From the NCBI GenBank assembly GCA_964628465.1, contig CAZVOA010000011.1, positions 24,687 to 88,686 of the forward strand: a DNA stretch of 64,000 nucleotides, written 5' to 3'. Under the pieces are notes generated by a model. It worked only from the letters and a program-made list of their open reading frames with translations. It was not told where the DNA came from and searched no databases. Positions 25,871 to 34,720 of the stretch are shown here, one piece after another; position 1 is the first letter of the stretch; the number at the start of each line of letters is the position of its first letter. The stretch comes from JAFGPS01 sp964628465. Lineage in GTDB: Bacteria; Planctomycetota; Phycisphaerae; Sedimentisphaerales; Anaerobacaceae. The translations under genes and the position numbers were made by a program.

Positions 25871-26485
25871 ATGTCAGAAGTTAAAAATATCGCGAAAATC
25901 GAGGTCGAGTTGATAGCAATTACTCCAAACCCGGAAAGAGTAATTGAAGAAGCCGGGCGTACATGCTATCTGAGTTTCGACAAAATCGGGGCAAATTCGG
26001 CGGAAGACTTTATTCACAGGCTGATAAAGCTTGGCCACGAATCGCCTCTCGAACATGCTTACGCTACTTTCCGAATAAAAAACTGCTCGCGGGCGATGAC
26101 TCATCAGCTTGTTCGTCACAGGCTTATGGCCGTCTCGCAGCAATCGCAAAGATATGTAAACGAGGAACAATTCGAATATGTGATTCCGGAAACTATGCCC
26201 GATGAATTTATTGCCGATTATCACAATGATATGGAAATAATCCAGAAGATGTATGCAAAGTGGCGAGATCGAGGACTGAAAAAAGAAGACGCGCGTTTTG
26301 TTCTTCCCAACGCCTGCACAAGCGAGATAGTTGTTTCCGCCGATTTCAGAGAGTGGAGACATATCCTGCAAATCAGAATGTCCAAAAAAGCTCAGTGGGA
26401 AATCCGAAAAGCATGTACGATGATTTATGAGATACTAAAAGAAAACGCGCCAAATTGTTTCGACGATATCAAAGAAATGGATTGA
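25871..26485 (+). CDS. thyX: FAD-dependent thymidylate synthase
   Basis: This 204-aa protein methylates dUMP to dTMP with methylene-THF and FAD. The family motif appears as RHRLMAVSQQSQRY, a good match to RHRxxS-type ThyX motifs, preceded by HESPLEHAYATFRIKNCSRA and followed by LPNACTSEIVVSADFREWRHI. The start has AGGA about 9 nt upstream. It is followed at once by the folate-linked methyltransferase/MTHFR gene, which makes sense because ThyX and MTHFR share methylene-THF. Confidence 0.95.
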   Translation: MSEVKNIAKIEVELIAITPNPERVIEEAGRTCYLSFDKIGANSAEDFIHRLIKLGHESPLEHAYATFRIKNCSRAMTHQLVRHRLMAVSQQSQRYVNEEQFEYVIPETMPDEFIADYHNDMEIIQKMYAKWRDRGLKKEDARFVLPNACTSEIVVSADFREWRHILQIRMSKKAQWEIRKACTMIYEILKENAPNCFDDIKEMD

Positions 26486-26487
26486 TT

Positions 26488-28338
26488 ATGATAAGCTCAA
26501 AGCAATTTAAAGAAATACTTTCAAAAAATGTTCTTATAGGTGACGGCGCGATGGGTACAATGCTGTACCAGCAAGGTGTATTCCTCAATAGCTGCTTCGA
26601 GGAAGCCAACCTTAATAACCCGGAACTTGTTAAAAATATTCACAAAAAATATATAGAAGCCGGCGCGGATTTTATCGAGACAAATACATTCGGCGCCAAC
26701 AGCTTCAAGCTCGCAAAGTTCGGCCTGCAGGATAAAGTCGAGCAGGTTAATACAAAAGCAGTTGAACTCGCGCGACAATGCGCAGGCTCGGATTGTTTAG
26801 TCGCAGGTTCCATCGGACCGATTGGCTGGCAATTAACTCAATATAACGAAGATAAAATTTTCGAGGCACATAAAATATTTTTCCAGCAAGCCAGCGCACT
26901 AATAAACGCGGGCGTGGATTTTATAATTCTTGAAACGTTCCAGAATACACAGGAAATATGCATTGCGATTGACACTATCTTAAGCAAATTCGACATCGCG
27001 ATCGCGGCTCACATGACAGTGGATCGCGGCGACGAAACAATTTTCGGCGAACCTGTCACCGCGGCTCTTGAGCCGGTCTGCAAGAGAAATATCGCGGCGA
27101 TTGGTTTAAACTGCTCGGTAGGTCCATCGGACATGCTTTCAAGCATAGAGAAAATAAGAAAAATCACTGACAAACCTCTTTCGGCACTTCCGAACGCTGG
27201 TATGCCAAGACAGGTTGAAGGCCGCATGTTGTATATGTCAACGCCTGAATATATGGCGGAATACGCAAAAAGATTTTTTGAAAAAGGCGCACGTATCATA
27301 GGCGGCTGCTGCGGCACAACGCCGGATCATATCAGAGAAATGGTCAGAGCGGTACGAGCTCTCGACAAAGCTGAAATAAAGACAAAGAGCAGAGATGCAA
27401 TTAGTATTACTGAAATTCACAGAGAAAAAGAATTACCTCCTGCAATTCCGTTATCGGAAAAATCAAAACTCGGACAGAAAATCGCGACAGGACAAAAAGT
27501 TTTCACAATCGAACTGACTTCACCCAAAGGAATCAATATTCAGTCAACGATAGAAAAAGCACAAATTTGTGCAGAAGCCGGAATTGACGCGGTTAATGTC
27601 CCTGACGGCCCAAGAGCAAGTTCGCGTTTATCACCTATGGTGACTTGTGTGAAGATTCAGCAGAATTGCGACATAGAGACTATCCTGCATTTTTGCTGCC
27701 GGGATAGAAATTTAATCGGAATGCAGTCCGACCTTCTCGGCGCTTCTGTTATGGACTTGCGAAACATTCTGGTAATAACAGGCGACCCGCCAAAGCTCGG
27801 CCAATACCCGGACGCTACAGGCGTTTTTGATATGGATTCGATTGCGCTTACTTCTGTGGTGAAAAATCTTAATCGAGGCATTGATATCGGCGGTAACGAT
27901 TTATCTTCGCAATTGGCTTTGACAATCGGCGTAGGCGCAAATCCCGTCGCGGCTGAAATGGACAGGGAAATTGAAAGATTCAAACGCAAAGTCGAAGCAG
28001 GCGCGGAATACGCAATTACTCAGCCTGTTTTCGATATTGATATGCTTTTGAATTTTCTCGCGAAAATAGAATCGTTCCATATACCAATCATCGCCGGAAT
28101 CTGGCCGTTCATTAGCTACAAAAACGCCGAGTTCATGGCGAACGAAGTTCCAGGAGTTGTTGTACCGGAAGAATTACTCGAAAGAATGTCCGCGGCCAAA
28201 ACAAAAGAACAGGGAACAAAAATCGGAATAGAAATCGCAAGCGAGATGGTAGAAAAACTCGAAAATATAGTCCAGGGCTTCGCAATAAGCGCCCCGTTCG
28301 GAAATGTCCAGACCGCACTTACTGTATTAGGAAAATGA
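26488..28338 (+). CDS. Bifunctional homocysteine S-methyltransferase / 5,10-methylene-THF reductase
   Basis: From the ATG at 26488 (2 bp after the thyX stop) the product is 616 aa. Residues ~1-290 are a homocysteine S-methyltransferase barrel: LIGDGAMGTMLYQQG, FIETNTFGANSFKLA, the Zn-binding Cys in GLNCSVGP and the Cys pair in GGCCGTTPDHI. Residues ~320-616 are a MetF-like reductase: FTIELTSPKG, ARASSRLSP-type binding region, LVITGDPPK and ITQPVFD. The same fusion is known in Bacillus YitJ. The likely role is making methyl-THF and passing methyl groups to homocysteine. Confidence 0.92.
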   Translation: MISSKQFKEILSKNVLIGDGAMGTMLYQQGVFLNSCFEEANLNNPELVKNIHKKYIEAGADFIETNTFGANSFKLAKFGLQDKVEQVNTKAVELARQCAGSDCLVAGSIGPIGWQLTQYNEDKIFEAHKIFFQQASALINAGVDFIILETFQNTQEICIAIDTILSKFDIAIAAHMTVDRGDETIFGEPVTAALEPVCKRNIAAIGLNCSVGPSDMLSSIEKIRKITDKPLSALPNAGMPRQVEGRMLYMSTPEYMAEYAKRFFEKGARIIGGCCGTTPDHIREMVRAVRALDKAEIKTKSRDAISITEIHREKELPPAIPLSEKSKLGQKIATGQKVFTIELTSPKGINIQSTIEKAQICAEAGIDAVNVPDGPRASSRLSPMVTCVKIQQNCDIETILHFCCRDRNLIGMQSDLLGASVMDLRNILVITGDPPKLGQYPDATGVFDMDSIALTSVVKNLNRGIDIGGNDLSSQLALTIGVGANPVAAEMDREIERFKRKVEAGAEYAITQPVFDIDMLLNFLAKIESFHIPIIAGIWPFISYKNAEFMANEVPGVVVPEELLERMSAAKTKEQGTKIGIEIASEMVEKLENIVQGFAISAPFGNVQTALTVLGK

Positions 28339-28413
28339 TATAAAAATCGAGTTGGAAGTTCTAACAGATTGAATCGTGTCATGGGTATTTTGCTTAACGA
28401 TTTATCAAAATCC

Positions 28414-28468
28414 GTAGGGTGGGCTATGCCCACCAAAATAAAGAAATGGTGTGCTAAGCACACCCTAC
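28414..28468. repeat. Palindromic repeat family C, copy 1
   Basis: GTAGGGTG (28414-28421) and CACCCTAC (28461-28468) flank two sub-hairpins, GGTGGGC/GCCCACC and GGTGTGC/GCACACC. It lies between two convergent genes and may serve as their shared terminator. Copy 2 is at 41254. Confidence 0.85.
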
Positions 28469-28485
28469 TTCTACTACGTTATCAA

Positions 28486-28911
28486 TTATTTCGGAGTATC
28501 TAAGATAATCGTCTGATATTCATCTTCAAAGATTACTGTTTGATTTCCGTTAAATTTAACAACTTTTGTAGTTGAGGCATGTTCATTAGCGTCAGAAGGA
28601 AATATTCTTGTAAAATTGTAAATATCATTATTTTCGCTGTGTTCAATAAACTCCCATCTAATATCTGATACCTGATCCAGGGTACCACATTTCATAGACT
28701 GACTTGAAACTTTGATATACTCATCTTTGTATATATTCGGGTCGTATATTACCATAGAACAATTTGAGCCTGAACCAATTTTACCTATATAACATATTAG
28801 TTGAGCCGCATACTTAGGACTCGATACAACCTGCCGGGTATCATCACTTTTGGAACACCCAAAAGAAATCATAAATGTTAATGTGATGGTTATTAAAATC
28901 CTTTTAAGCAT
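28486..28911 (-). CDS. Small lipoprotein of unknown function
   Basis: From the ATG at 28911 (GGGAG about 10 nt upstream) the product is 141 aa. A longer frame begins at 28986, but its extra residues would hide the signal peptide. The lipobox is MISFGC. The mature part has two Cys (LICYIG, SNCSMV) plus one in MKCGT, and ends with several beta-strands (TKVVKFNGNQTVIFEDEYQT). I do not recognise a family. It is AT-rich relative to its neighbours and convergent with the MTHFR fusion gene. Confidence 0.7.
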   Translation of the reverse strand: MLKRILITITLTFMISFGCSKSDDTRQVVSSPKYAAQLICYIGKIGSGSNCSMVIYDPNIYKDEYIKVSSQSMKCGTLDQVSDIRWEFIEHSENNDIYNFTRIFPSDANEHASTTKVVKFNGNQTVIFEDEYQTIILDTPK

Positions 28912-29040
28912 AAGGACATACTCCCAAAAATATTTATTTTTCCTTTTATTACTAATCAGGTTAGTCAATATTATAAAAGTTGGCAAGAAATATTTGATAT
29001 TATATTACAAATTTAAGTAATAATTGATACTATTTATAAT

Positions 29041-30414
29041 ATGACGAATATGAAAGAATCAAAGAAATATACAGCAAGATTTGTAGCGGCTCAGGTTTTG
29101 AATAAGTTTGAGCCTAAGCGCGATTATGCGTCTGCTATTCTTGATAAATATCTGGATAAAACCGACCAGAGGCAGAGAGCTACGGATCTTGTTTTTGGTA
29201 CATTAAGGAATCTGGCCGCGATAGATTCTGTGATAAACTCATTTTCCGGCTGTCTTGTAAAGCGAATACAGAAGAAACTTTTAAATATAGTTCGCGTAGG
29301 TTGTTACGAGATTATTTATACTCCATCGACCGGCGAACATTCTATAGTCAACGAAGCCGCACAAAATGCGAAAGCTATTGCTGGTCCCAAGCAGGTTGGA
29401 TTTGTCAACGCTCTATTGCGGCAGATTATCAGGCATGTCACAAACAGGCAAACTCCATTGCTTCAGGCAAATATCAGGCGAACTTTGCCGCAAAATATTG
29501 AAACCGGCTGTGAATTTGATTCTGACTTTCTTCCCGATGAGACGACAAATATAGCTCAGTATCTCAGTATAGTATTTTCTCTTCCTAATTGGCTTGTCAC
29601 TGACTGGCTGAAAGAATTTGGCGACGAGAAGGCCAGGCAAATTTGTTTTGCGAGCAACCGCAGGCCGGGTTTTTATATCAGGCCAAATACTTTGAAAATA
29701 TCTATGCGGGAATTTGTCACGAAGCTGCAGGAAGATGGTGTTGAGATTGAGACTGTACAGGATGAGCCGCTATTGCGTCTTAAAAGTCCGAGCAAAGTAT
29801 CTGAGTTGCCGGGCTTTATTGAAGGTCTATTTGTTGTGCAGGACCTGACCGCATCGTTACCTGTAAGACTTCTGAATCCTCAGACAGGCTGGAAGATTCT
29901 TGATATGTGCGCGGCTCCGGGCGGAAAGACTACGCAATTGGCAGAAGCTACAAATGATTCGTCTCAAATAATCGCGACTGATATAGATTCAGAACGGCTT
30001 ACAAAATTAGAGGAAAATATAACAAGGCTTGGCATCAAAAGCGTACAAGTATTGAAATACGAAAAAATATCGGACATGAAATTCGACTGTATTTTGCTCG
30101 ATGTTCCTTGCTCGAATACAGGGGTTCTGGCAAAGCGAATTGAGGCACGTTTTCGCATAGAACCAAAAACAATTACAGAAATTACAGCAATTCAAACAGG
30201 GATTCTCGAAAAAGCATCCACAATGTTAAATCCATTTGGGACAATATGTTACAGTACGTGCAGCATACAAAATCCGGAAAATTCCGAGATAGTAAATAAG
30301 TTTCTTCAAAAGCATAAGGATTTCACTCTTGTTTCAGAAAAGCTTGTTTTACCATCCGCGGAAAATTTCGACCATGATGGCGGATATTCCGCTGTATTTG
30401 CACGAAAATCCTGA
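29041..30414 (+). CDS. rsmB: 16S rRNA (cytosine-C5) methyltransferase RsmB
   Basis: This 457-aa protein has an N-terminal NusB-like RNA-binding helical domain (residues ~8-150) with DQRQRATDLVFGTLRN, and a C-terminal Rossmann methyltransferase: LDMCAAPGGKTTQLAE for SAM, IIATDIDSERLTKLEENI, DVPCSNTGVL with one catalytic Cys and YSTCSIQNPENSE with the other. RsmB forms m5C967 in 16S rRNA. The first ATG (29041) and a second one 9 bp later are both possible. Confidence 0.93.
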   Translation: MTNMKESKKYTARFVAAQVLNKFEPKRDYASAILDKYLDKTDQRQRATDLVFGTLRNLAAIDSVINSFSGCLVKRIQKKLLNIVRVGCYEIIYTPSTGEHSIVNEAAQNAKAIAGPKQVGFVNALLRQIIRHVTNRQTPLLQANIRRTLPQNIETGCEFDSDFLPDETTNIAQYLSIVFSLPNWLVTDWLKEFGDEKARQICFASNRRPGFYIRPNTLKISMREFVTKLQEDGVEIETVQDEPLLRLKSPSKVSELPGFIEGLFVVQDLTASLPVRLLNPQTGWKILDMCAAPGGKTTQLAEATNDSSQIIATDIDSERLTKLEENITRLGIKSVQVLKYEKISDMKFDCILLDVPCSNTGVLAKRIEARFRIEPKTITEITAIQTGILEKASTMLNPFGTICYSTCSIQNPENSEIVNKFLQKHKDFTLVSEKLVLPSAENFDHDGGYSAVFARKS

Positions 30415-30761
30415 TAAAAAGTTGGATATCAGCTATATTAAAAGTAAATTCACAACTTTTCCACAAACCCGAGTTACAATGTGTATAAACTGTGAATAAT
30501 AATCTTTTTTCGCACGTAAGACCAGTGCAGGCATGAACCTCTGTAAAGTGGAAAAGAATTTTTGAAAAAACCAGTTGATTTGTAGTTTTATTTGCCTGAT
30601 AATCTGGCTTTGAGTTGATAATAACGAAAGGAATCATGTCTGGTATCTTAGTTGAATTCAGCTTTAATTTTTCAACTAATACTTAAGACAGGCCGGTATT
30701 TGGAGATGGGTTTATTAATCCTTTTGACAATATTGGTTTAAAGCTCGTAACAGGAGTGTTT
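30415..30761 (+). other. dnaA upstream region, candidate oriC or dnaA autoregulatory region
   Basis: This 347-bp gap upstream of dnaA is AT-rich. It carries TTTTCCACA (30457-30465, plus strand), TTATACACA (30480-30488, minus strand) and TTATTCACA (30491-30499, minus strand), all one or two mismatches or less from the TTATCCACA DnaA box. The latter two are 11 bp apart, one helical turn. AT-rich sequence follows. Only three boxes were found, so a mere autoregulatory site is also possible. Confidence 0.55.
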
Positions 30762-32219
30762 ATGGTGCAGAGCATAATCACGGATGATAAAATAAAATTG
30801 GCTTCAGAACAGATTAGTAGTATTAACGATGCTATCGCGAATCAAATAGGTATGCAGAAATACCGAATCTGGTTCCAGAACTCAACCAATTTGACCCTTA
30901 CGGATGGTTATCTTAAGATAAGCGCCGCAAACCCTTTCATCTCAAACTGGATTGAAAATCATTTCTCTGATGAAATTATTCAAGCGGTTCGTACAGTTTC
31001 AGGAACAGACGTAAAACTCTCTTTCACTATAGATCAACAGTTAAACGGCGTTCAAAACCGTCTTAAATTGGATACTGATGAATCTGACGCCGCTTTAAAA
31101 ACCGGCAGATTCCGAGTAAAACCCAAAAGAGTGAAATTATCAGAAACTGGTTCCAATCAAAGCAGAAGACTTAAACTGAGTCTCGATACATTTGTTGTAG
31201 GCGGGCCGAATGAACTCGCTTATAACTCAGCTAAAATGATTGTAAACGAAGAAAAAATTCAGTTTAATCCATTGTTTGTTCACGGCGGATACGGCGTTGG
31301 CAAGACCCACCTGCTGCAGGGAATATGCAATGCAATGTTTGAAAAACGCCCGCAAACTAACTGGTTATATCTTTCCGCGGAAGATTTCGCCAATCAGTTT
31401 GTTCTTGCTCTAAAAACGAAAAAGCTTGAGGGTTTCAGGAATAGAATGAGACAGACGGACCTTCTTGCGATAGATGATATTCATTTTCTGGCGAGCAAAC
31501 CGTCCATGCAGGAAGAATTTCTGCATACTTTCAATACAATTGATTTAGCCGGAAAACAGGTTGTTCTGGCTTCCGATGCTCATCCCAAACAAATCAGCCA
31601 GCTCTCGGATAAACTGGTAAACCGCTTCGTATCAGGTATGGTCGTCAAAATTGACCCGCCGGACCTTGATATGCGATGCAGAATATGCAAGCAGTTTTTA
31701 CAAAGACTCAATAGGCCGGTACAGGTGAACGATAATGTAATAGAGTACATCGCCGAAAATCTCATTACCAATGTACGAGAACTCGAAGGTGCTGTATTAA
31801 AAGTCATTGCGTTTTCGTCACTGAAGAACGAAAATATCACCCTTTCGATGGCAAAAGCCGTACTCTCCGAACACATGGAAAGATGCGATCCTATAGTTCA
31901 TGTTACAGATATCGAATCTGTGGTTGCTTCATATTTCGGGATAACAACCGGAAATTTACATTCGGCAAAGAAAAACAGAACCGTAGCGCTTGCAAGACAT
32001 CTGAGCATGTACCTTACGAGAAAACATACTCGAATGTCATCTTCGGAAATAGGCAGAGTAATGGGCGGCAAAAACCATGCTACCGTCCTGCTGGCATGTA
32101 GAAAAGTAGAAGATATGGTCGAAAGAAATATTGATCTTAACTGGCAAAGCCCTTCAGGAAACAAAATTTCTAAAGCTCAAGCTGTTATTAGCCAGCTTGA
32201 AAAAAGCATCTCAAGATAG
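30762..32219 (+). CDS. dnaA: Chromosomal replication initiator DnaA
   Basis: From the ATG at 30762 (AGGAG 5 nt upstream; a GTG two codons earlier overlaps that site) the product is 485 aa. Domain I is visible in the first ~85 residues (IWFQNSTNLTLTDGYLKISA). The AAA+ domain has Walker A in GGYGVGKTHLLQ, Walker B in LLAIDDIHFLA, and LVNRFVSGMVVKIDPPD. Domain IV has the DnaA signature MSSSEIGRVMGGKNHATVLL. No dnaN or recF follows; the next gene is an unknown membrane protein. Confidence 0.95.
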   Translation: MVQSIITDDKIKLASEQISSINDAIANQIGMQKYRIWFQNSTNLTLTDGYLKISAANPFISNWIENHFSDEIIQAVRTVSGTDVKLSFTIDQQLNGVQNRLKLDTDESDAALKTGRFRVKPKRVKLSETGSNQSRRLKLSLDTFVVGGPNELAYNSAKMIVNEEKIQFNPLFVHGGYGVGKTHLLQGICNAMFEKRPQTNWLYLSAEDFANQFVLALKTKKLEGFRNRMRQTDLLAIDDIHFLASKPSMQEEFLHTFNTIDLAGKQVVLASDAHPKQISQLSDKLVNRFVSGMVVKIDPPDLDMRCRICKQFLQRLNRPVQVNDNVIEYIAENLITNVRELEGAVLKVIAFSSLKNENITLSMAKAVLSEHMERCDPIVHVTDIESVVASYFGITTGNLHSAKKNRTVALARHLSMYLTRKHTRMSSSEIGRVMGGKNHATVLLACRKVEDMVERNIDLNWQSPSGNKISKAQAVISQLEKSISR

Positions 32220-32277
32220 AAAACAATGAAGCCCGCCAGTCAATACAAATTAAAATAGAAATCAAAACATAGATATT

Positions 32278-33312
32278 ATGTCTGGACAGGGAAGTCTGAA
32301 ATTTACATGGAAGTTTATCTCTGCTGTAATCATATACATCGGATTCGCGATATATTTATTTTATCCATACCTTGAATCTTTCAGCAGATGGCAATTCCTA
32401 TGGCCTCTTAATATATGTATTGCATCAACAGGATGCTATATTCTCAGCCGAAGATGGGTAGCCGGTTTTGCGGGGTCGTGTTTGGCCGGCATTATTTATG
32501 GTTTTGGTCCATATATGTTTGGGCTTGCGAAGTTTCATCCAGTCATTGGTTTGCTTGTTGCGGCTATGCCGTGGTTATTCTGTCCTGCCGCGTTTGGAAT
32601 TTTCTCAGTCAATAGAAAATGGCTCAACTATATATTTTCCTTGATACCATTTCTTGCGATAGTCCTTTTTTTCCAGGCGGCTGAAATAACAAAACTATAC
32701 CCTGCTTCTCTCCAGGCGAAACTGAAACCCGATGAATTATATAGCTTATTAGCCCCTTTAGTCGCGGCGAAACTCGGAACAACTCTAATCGGATTTTATC
32801 ACGTTCCTCTGGCCGCCCTAATCATGGGTTTGTCCATGCTTATTTCTGCCAGACGCTATAGTATAATAATGATAATTGCTTCGAGTATAACACTAACATT
32901 TTCCAATCAGATAAATTCAAGCCTTCAAATAAGCCCGATCATCTGGCTTAGTATCTCATCGCTTTGCTTTTCAATTATCATCGGCGCAGGTTTTCAGGGA
33001 CTTGCTTCGGGTGGTTTTGGCGACAGAAAATGGATACTGGCAAACTCAATTATTCTCGGTATATTCGCGATAGTAACTCTATTGCTTGCGGCAAACTATT
33101 TCCAGGTTATACTCTCGCTCGCTGATGGATACGCCAGACTATTCGTTGAAACAGCGAAATTTTATTTGCTCGGCGCCGTTGTTTTACTAATCTGCTTTTT
33201 TATGACCTGCGGCAAAGTTAAAATGCATCTGCTCAGGGAAATTATTATCAGTGCTGCTATGGCTATCGATATTTTTATAAGCGCAGGTTTTATTATCGAC
33301 AGGCTTTTCTAA
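32278..33312 (+). CDS. Polytopic membrane protein of unknown function
   Basis: This 344-aa protein is almost entirely hydrophobic, with about nine or ten predicted membrane helices, for example ISAVIIYIGFAIYLFYPYL, FAGSCLAGIIYGFGPYMFG and FYLLGAVVLLICFFM. I recognise no family. It starts 58 bp after dnaA with no clear ribosome binding site, and its stop is 3 bp from the end of the convergent DUF503 gene. Confidence 0.75.
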   Translation: MSGQGSLKFTWKFISAVIIYIGFAIYLFYPYLESFSRWQFLWPLNICIASTGCYILSRRWVAGFAGSCLAGIIYGFGPYMFGLAKFHPVIGLLVAAMPWLFCPAAFGIFSVNRKWLNYIFSLIPFLAIVLFFQAAEITKLYPASLQAKLKPDELYSLLAPLVAAKLGTTLIGFYHVPLAALIMGLSMLISARRYSIIMIIASSITLTFSNQINSSLQISPIIWLSISSLCFSIIIGAGFQGLASGGFGDRKWILANSIILGIFAIVTLLLAANYFQVILSLADGYARLFVETAKFYLLGAVVLLICFFMTCGKVKMHLLREIIISAAMAIDIFISAGFIIDRLF

Positions 33313-33315
33313 GAA

Positions 33316-33591
33316 TCAATTCCCGGAGAATTTCTCCCTCTCAATTTGTCCAAGCATGAAACGACCATCAAACCGCATAAATTCTATTATCGAATCGAAC
33401 TGCTGGTCAATAAAGCGGCTGTCATTGCTAACAATTGCTATACCTATAACCGCCCTGCCCCTGTCGTCCTGCTCATCTACCTCTGAAATAGAAATATTGA
33501 ACCGGCTTTTGAGTCTTCCAATCAAGCTCTTAACGACACTTCTCTTGTCCTTGAGCGAAGTCGTTCCGGGTATGGATATATTCGCAGTCAT
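33316..33591 (-). CDS. DUF503 (YlxP-like) protein
   Basis: This 91-aa protein matches DUF503: GTTSLKDKRSVVKSLIGRLK, FNISISEVDEQDDRGRAVIG, and IAIVSNDSRFIDQQFDSIIE. In many bacteria the gene lies in the nusA-infB-rbfA operon; here it is alone between a membrane protein gene and a DUF6141-like gene. Its function is unknown, although a link to ribosome maturation has been suggested from context elsewhere. Confidence 0.9.
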   Translation of the reverse strand: MTANISIPGTTSLKDKRSVVKSLIGRLKSRFNISISEVDEQDDRGRAVIGIAIVSNDSRFIDQQFDSIIEFMRFDGRFMLGQIEREKFSGN

Positions 33592-33698
33592 TACGCCTAT
33601 TATAATTTTATTTCACCCGTTATTTATTGTATAAATAAACTTACATTTATTCGTATCAATTGTATAATAAATAAAATATTTTTTGAATAGGAAGTTTT

Positions 33699-34208
33699 AT
33701 GGATGAACAGATGGACATTATATTTTCCGAAAAGCAGAAATTTGGGAAGTGGGTACACCTGATTATTTTTTCTATTTTATTTTTCCCGATAGCGGTTTTT
33801 CTTGTCACATACAAAAATGATTCTACCGAAAAAGTTCCTGTCGAAATAAGTGCTATTTTACCCATTTTATTAAGCGCAGGAATTCCACTTATTCTTGAAA
33901 TTCTTTTTTTATTTCTAAAACTGGAAACTAAAGTTATCAATAATGGATTATATGTGCGTCTTTTTCCGGTGCATATAAAATTCAGAACATTCACTCCCGA
34001 AGAAATCAGCGAAGCTTTCGCACGCAAGTACGAACCAATTTCCGAATACGGCGGCTGGGGAATTAAAGGTTGGCGAAGTAATAATAAAGCATATAATACC
34101 CGCGGCAATGAAGGCGTGCAGCTTGTTTTCAAAAATGGCAAGAAATTACTCATCGGCTCACAAAAATCACAGGAATTAGAAAACGCTATAAAAACCATCA
34201 TGAGGTGA
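33699..34208 (+). CDS. Small two-helix membrane protein (DUF6141-like)
   Basis: This 169-aa protein has two N-terminal helices (LIIFSILFFPIAVFLVTY and ISAILPILLSAGIPLILEIL) followed by a ~95-residue cytoplasmic beta-rich domain: KFRTFTPEEI, YGGWGIKGW, AYNTRGNEGVQLVFKNGKK, LLIGSQKSQELE. The GxxGVQL...GKKLLIGS pattern is like PH-type domains of the DUF6141 kind, which I recall but cannot verify. Its last codons overlap the region of the LapA-domain gene's ribosome binding site. Confidence 0.7.
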   Translation: MDEQMDIIFSEKQKFGKWVHLIIFSILFFPIAVFLVTYKNDSTEKVPVEISAILPILLSAGIPLILEILFLFLKLETKVINNGLYVRLFPVHIKFRTFTPEEISEAFARKYEPISEYGGWGIKGWRSNNKAYNTRGNEGVQLVFKNGKKLLIGSQKSQELENAIKTIMR

Positions 34209-34213
34209 CGATA

Positions 34214-34429
34214 ATGAAAAACTTCAAAATCGTTTTAATAACTGTAATTTTGACAATATCAATAATTGTAGCTCTTCAGAACAAAGAGCAGGTTACAGCA
34301 AAATTCTTATTTGCCTCACTTGAGATGCCGCTAATGCTTCTAATTATCGTAGTATTAGCGGCAGGCTTCGCTGCAGGAACAATAATTTCCAGCCTTCTGC
34401 GTAAAAAACCAAAACCACAAAAAAATTAA
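34214..34429 (+). CDS. Small LapA-domain (DUF1049-like) membrane protein
   Basis: From the ATG at 34214 (AGGTGA upstream, itself within the previous gene's stop region) the product is 71 aa. Two helices, IVLITVILTISIIVALQNK and MLLIIVVLAAGFAAGTIISSL, are linked by the short EQVTAKFLFASLEMP segment. This is the layout of LapA/DUF1049 proteins: first helix, QN, V..., second helix, basic tail (RKKPKPQKN). The family is linked to envelope lipid assembly in E. coli. It is co-transcribed with the DUF6141-like gene. Confidence 0.8.
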   Translation: MKNFKIVLITVILTISIIVALQNKEQVTAKFLFASLEMPLMLLIIVVLAAGFAAGTIISSLLRKKPKPQKN

Positions 34430-34489
34430 TTGCAAGCGTTCGCAGGAAAATATTTTTTTGCTATGTTTATGCAAAAAAACATACATTTA

Positions 34490-34516
34490 TCATTCCGCAC
34501 TTGTTGCGGAATCCAG
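34490..34516. repeat. Palindromic repeat family E, copy 2
   Basis: TCATTCCGCACTTGTTGCGG followed by AATCCAG has ATTCCGC/GCGGAAT arms. It lies in the 291-bp gap before the Shedu-type gene. The rest of the gap is AT-rich with no gene. Confidence 0.75.
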
Positions 34517-34720
34517 GAAATAAACACATTATTTGGGATAGTATTAACGAGATAAATATTTCCCTGTAAATCCTGTTCTCTTTTCGAAATTAGAGTTGCT
34601 CAAAATAGAGTTTCATTATATACTTCCTTGTCGGGATTTTACGTACTTTGATAAAACTGTAATTATTTTTATTATTTAATATAACCATTTTTCAAAAATA
34701 CAAAAGTGGGAGTAATTTCT

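Noticed and set aside
30323..30637. Minus-strand frame across the dnaA upstream region
   Set aside because: It overlaps rsmB and the DnaA-box region and has no family resemblance or ribosome binding site.
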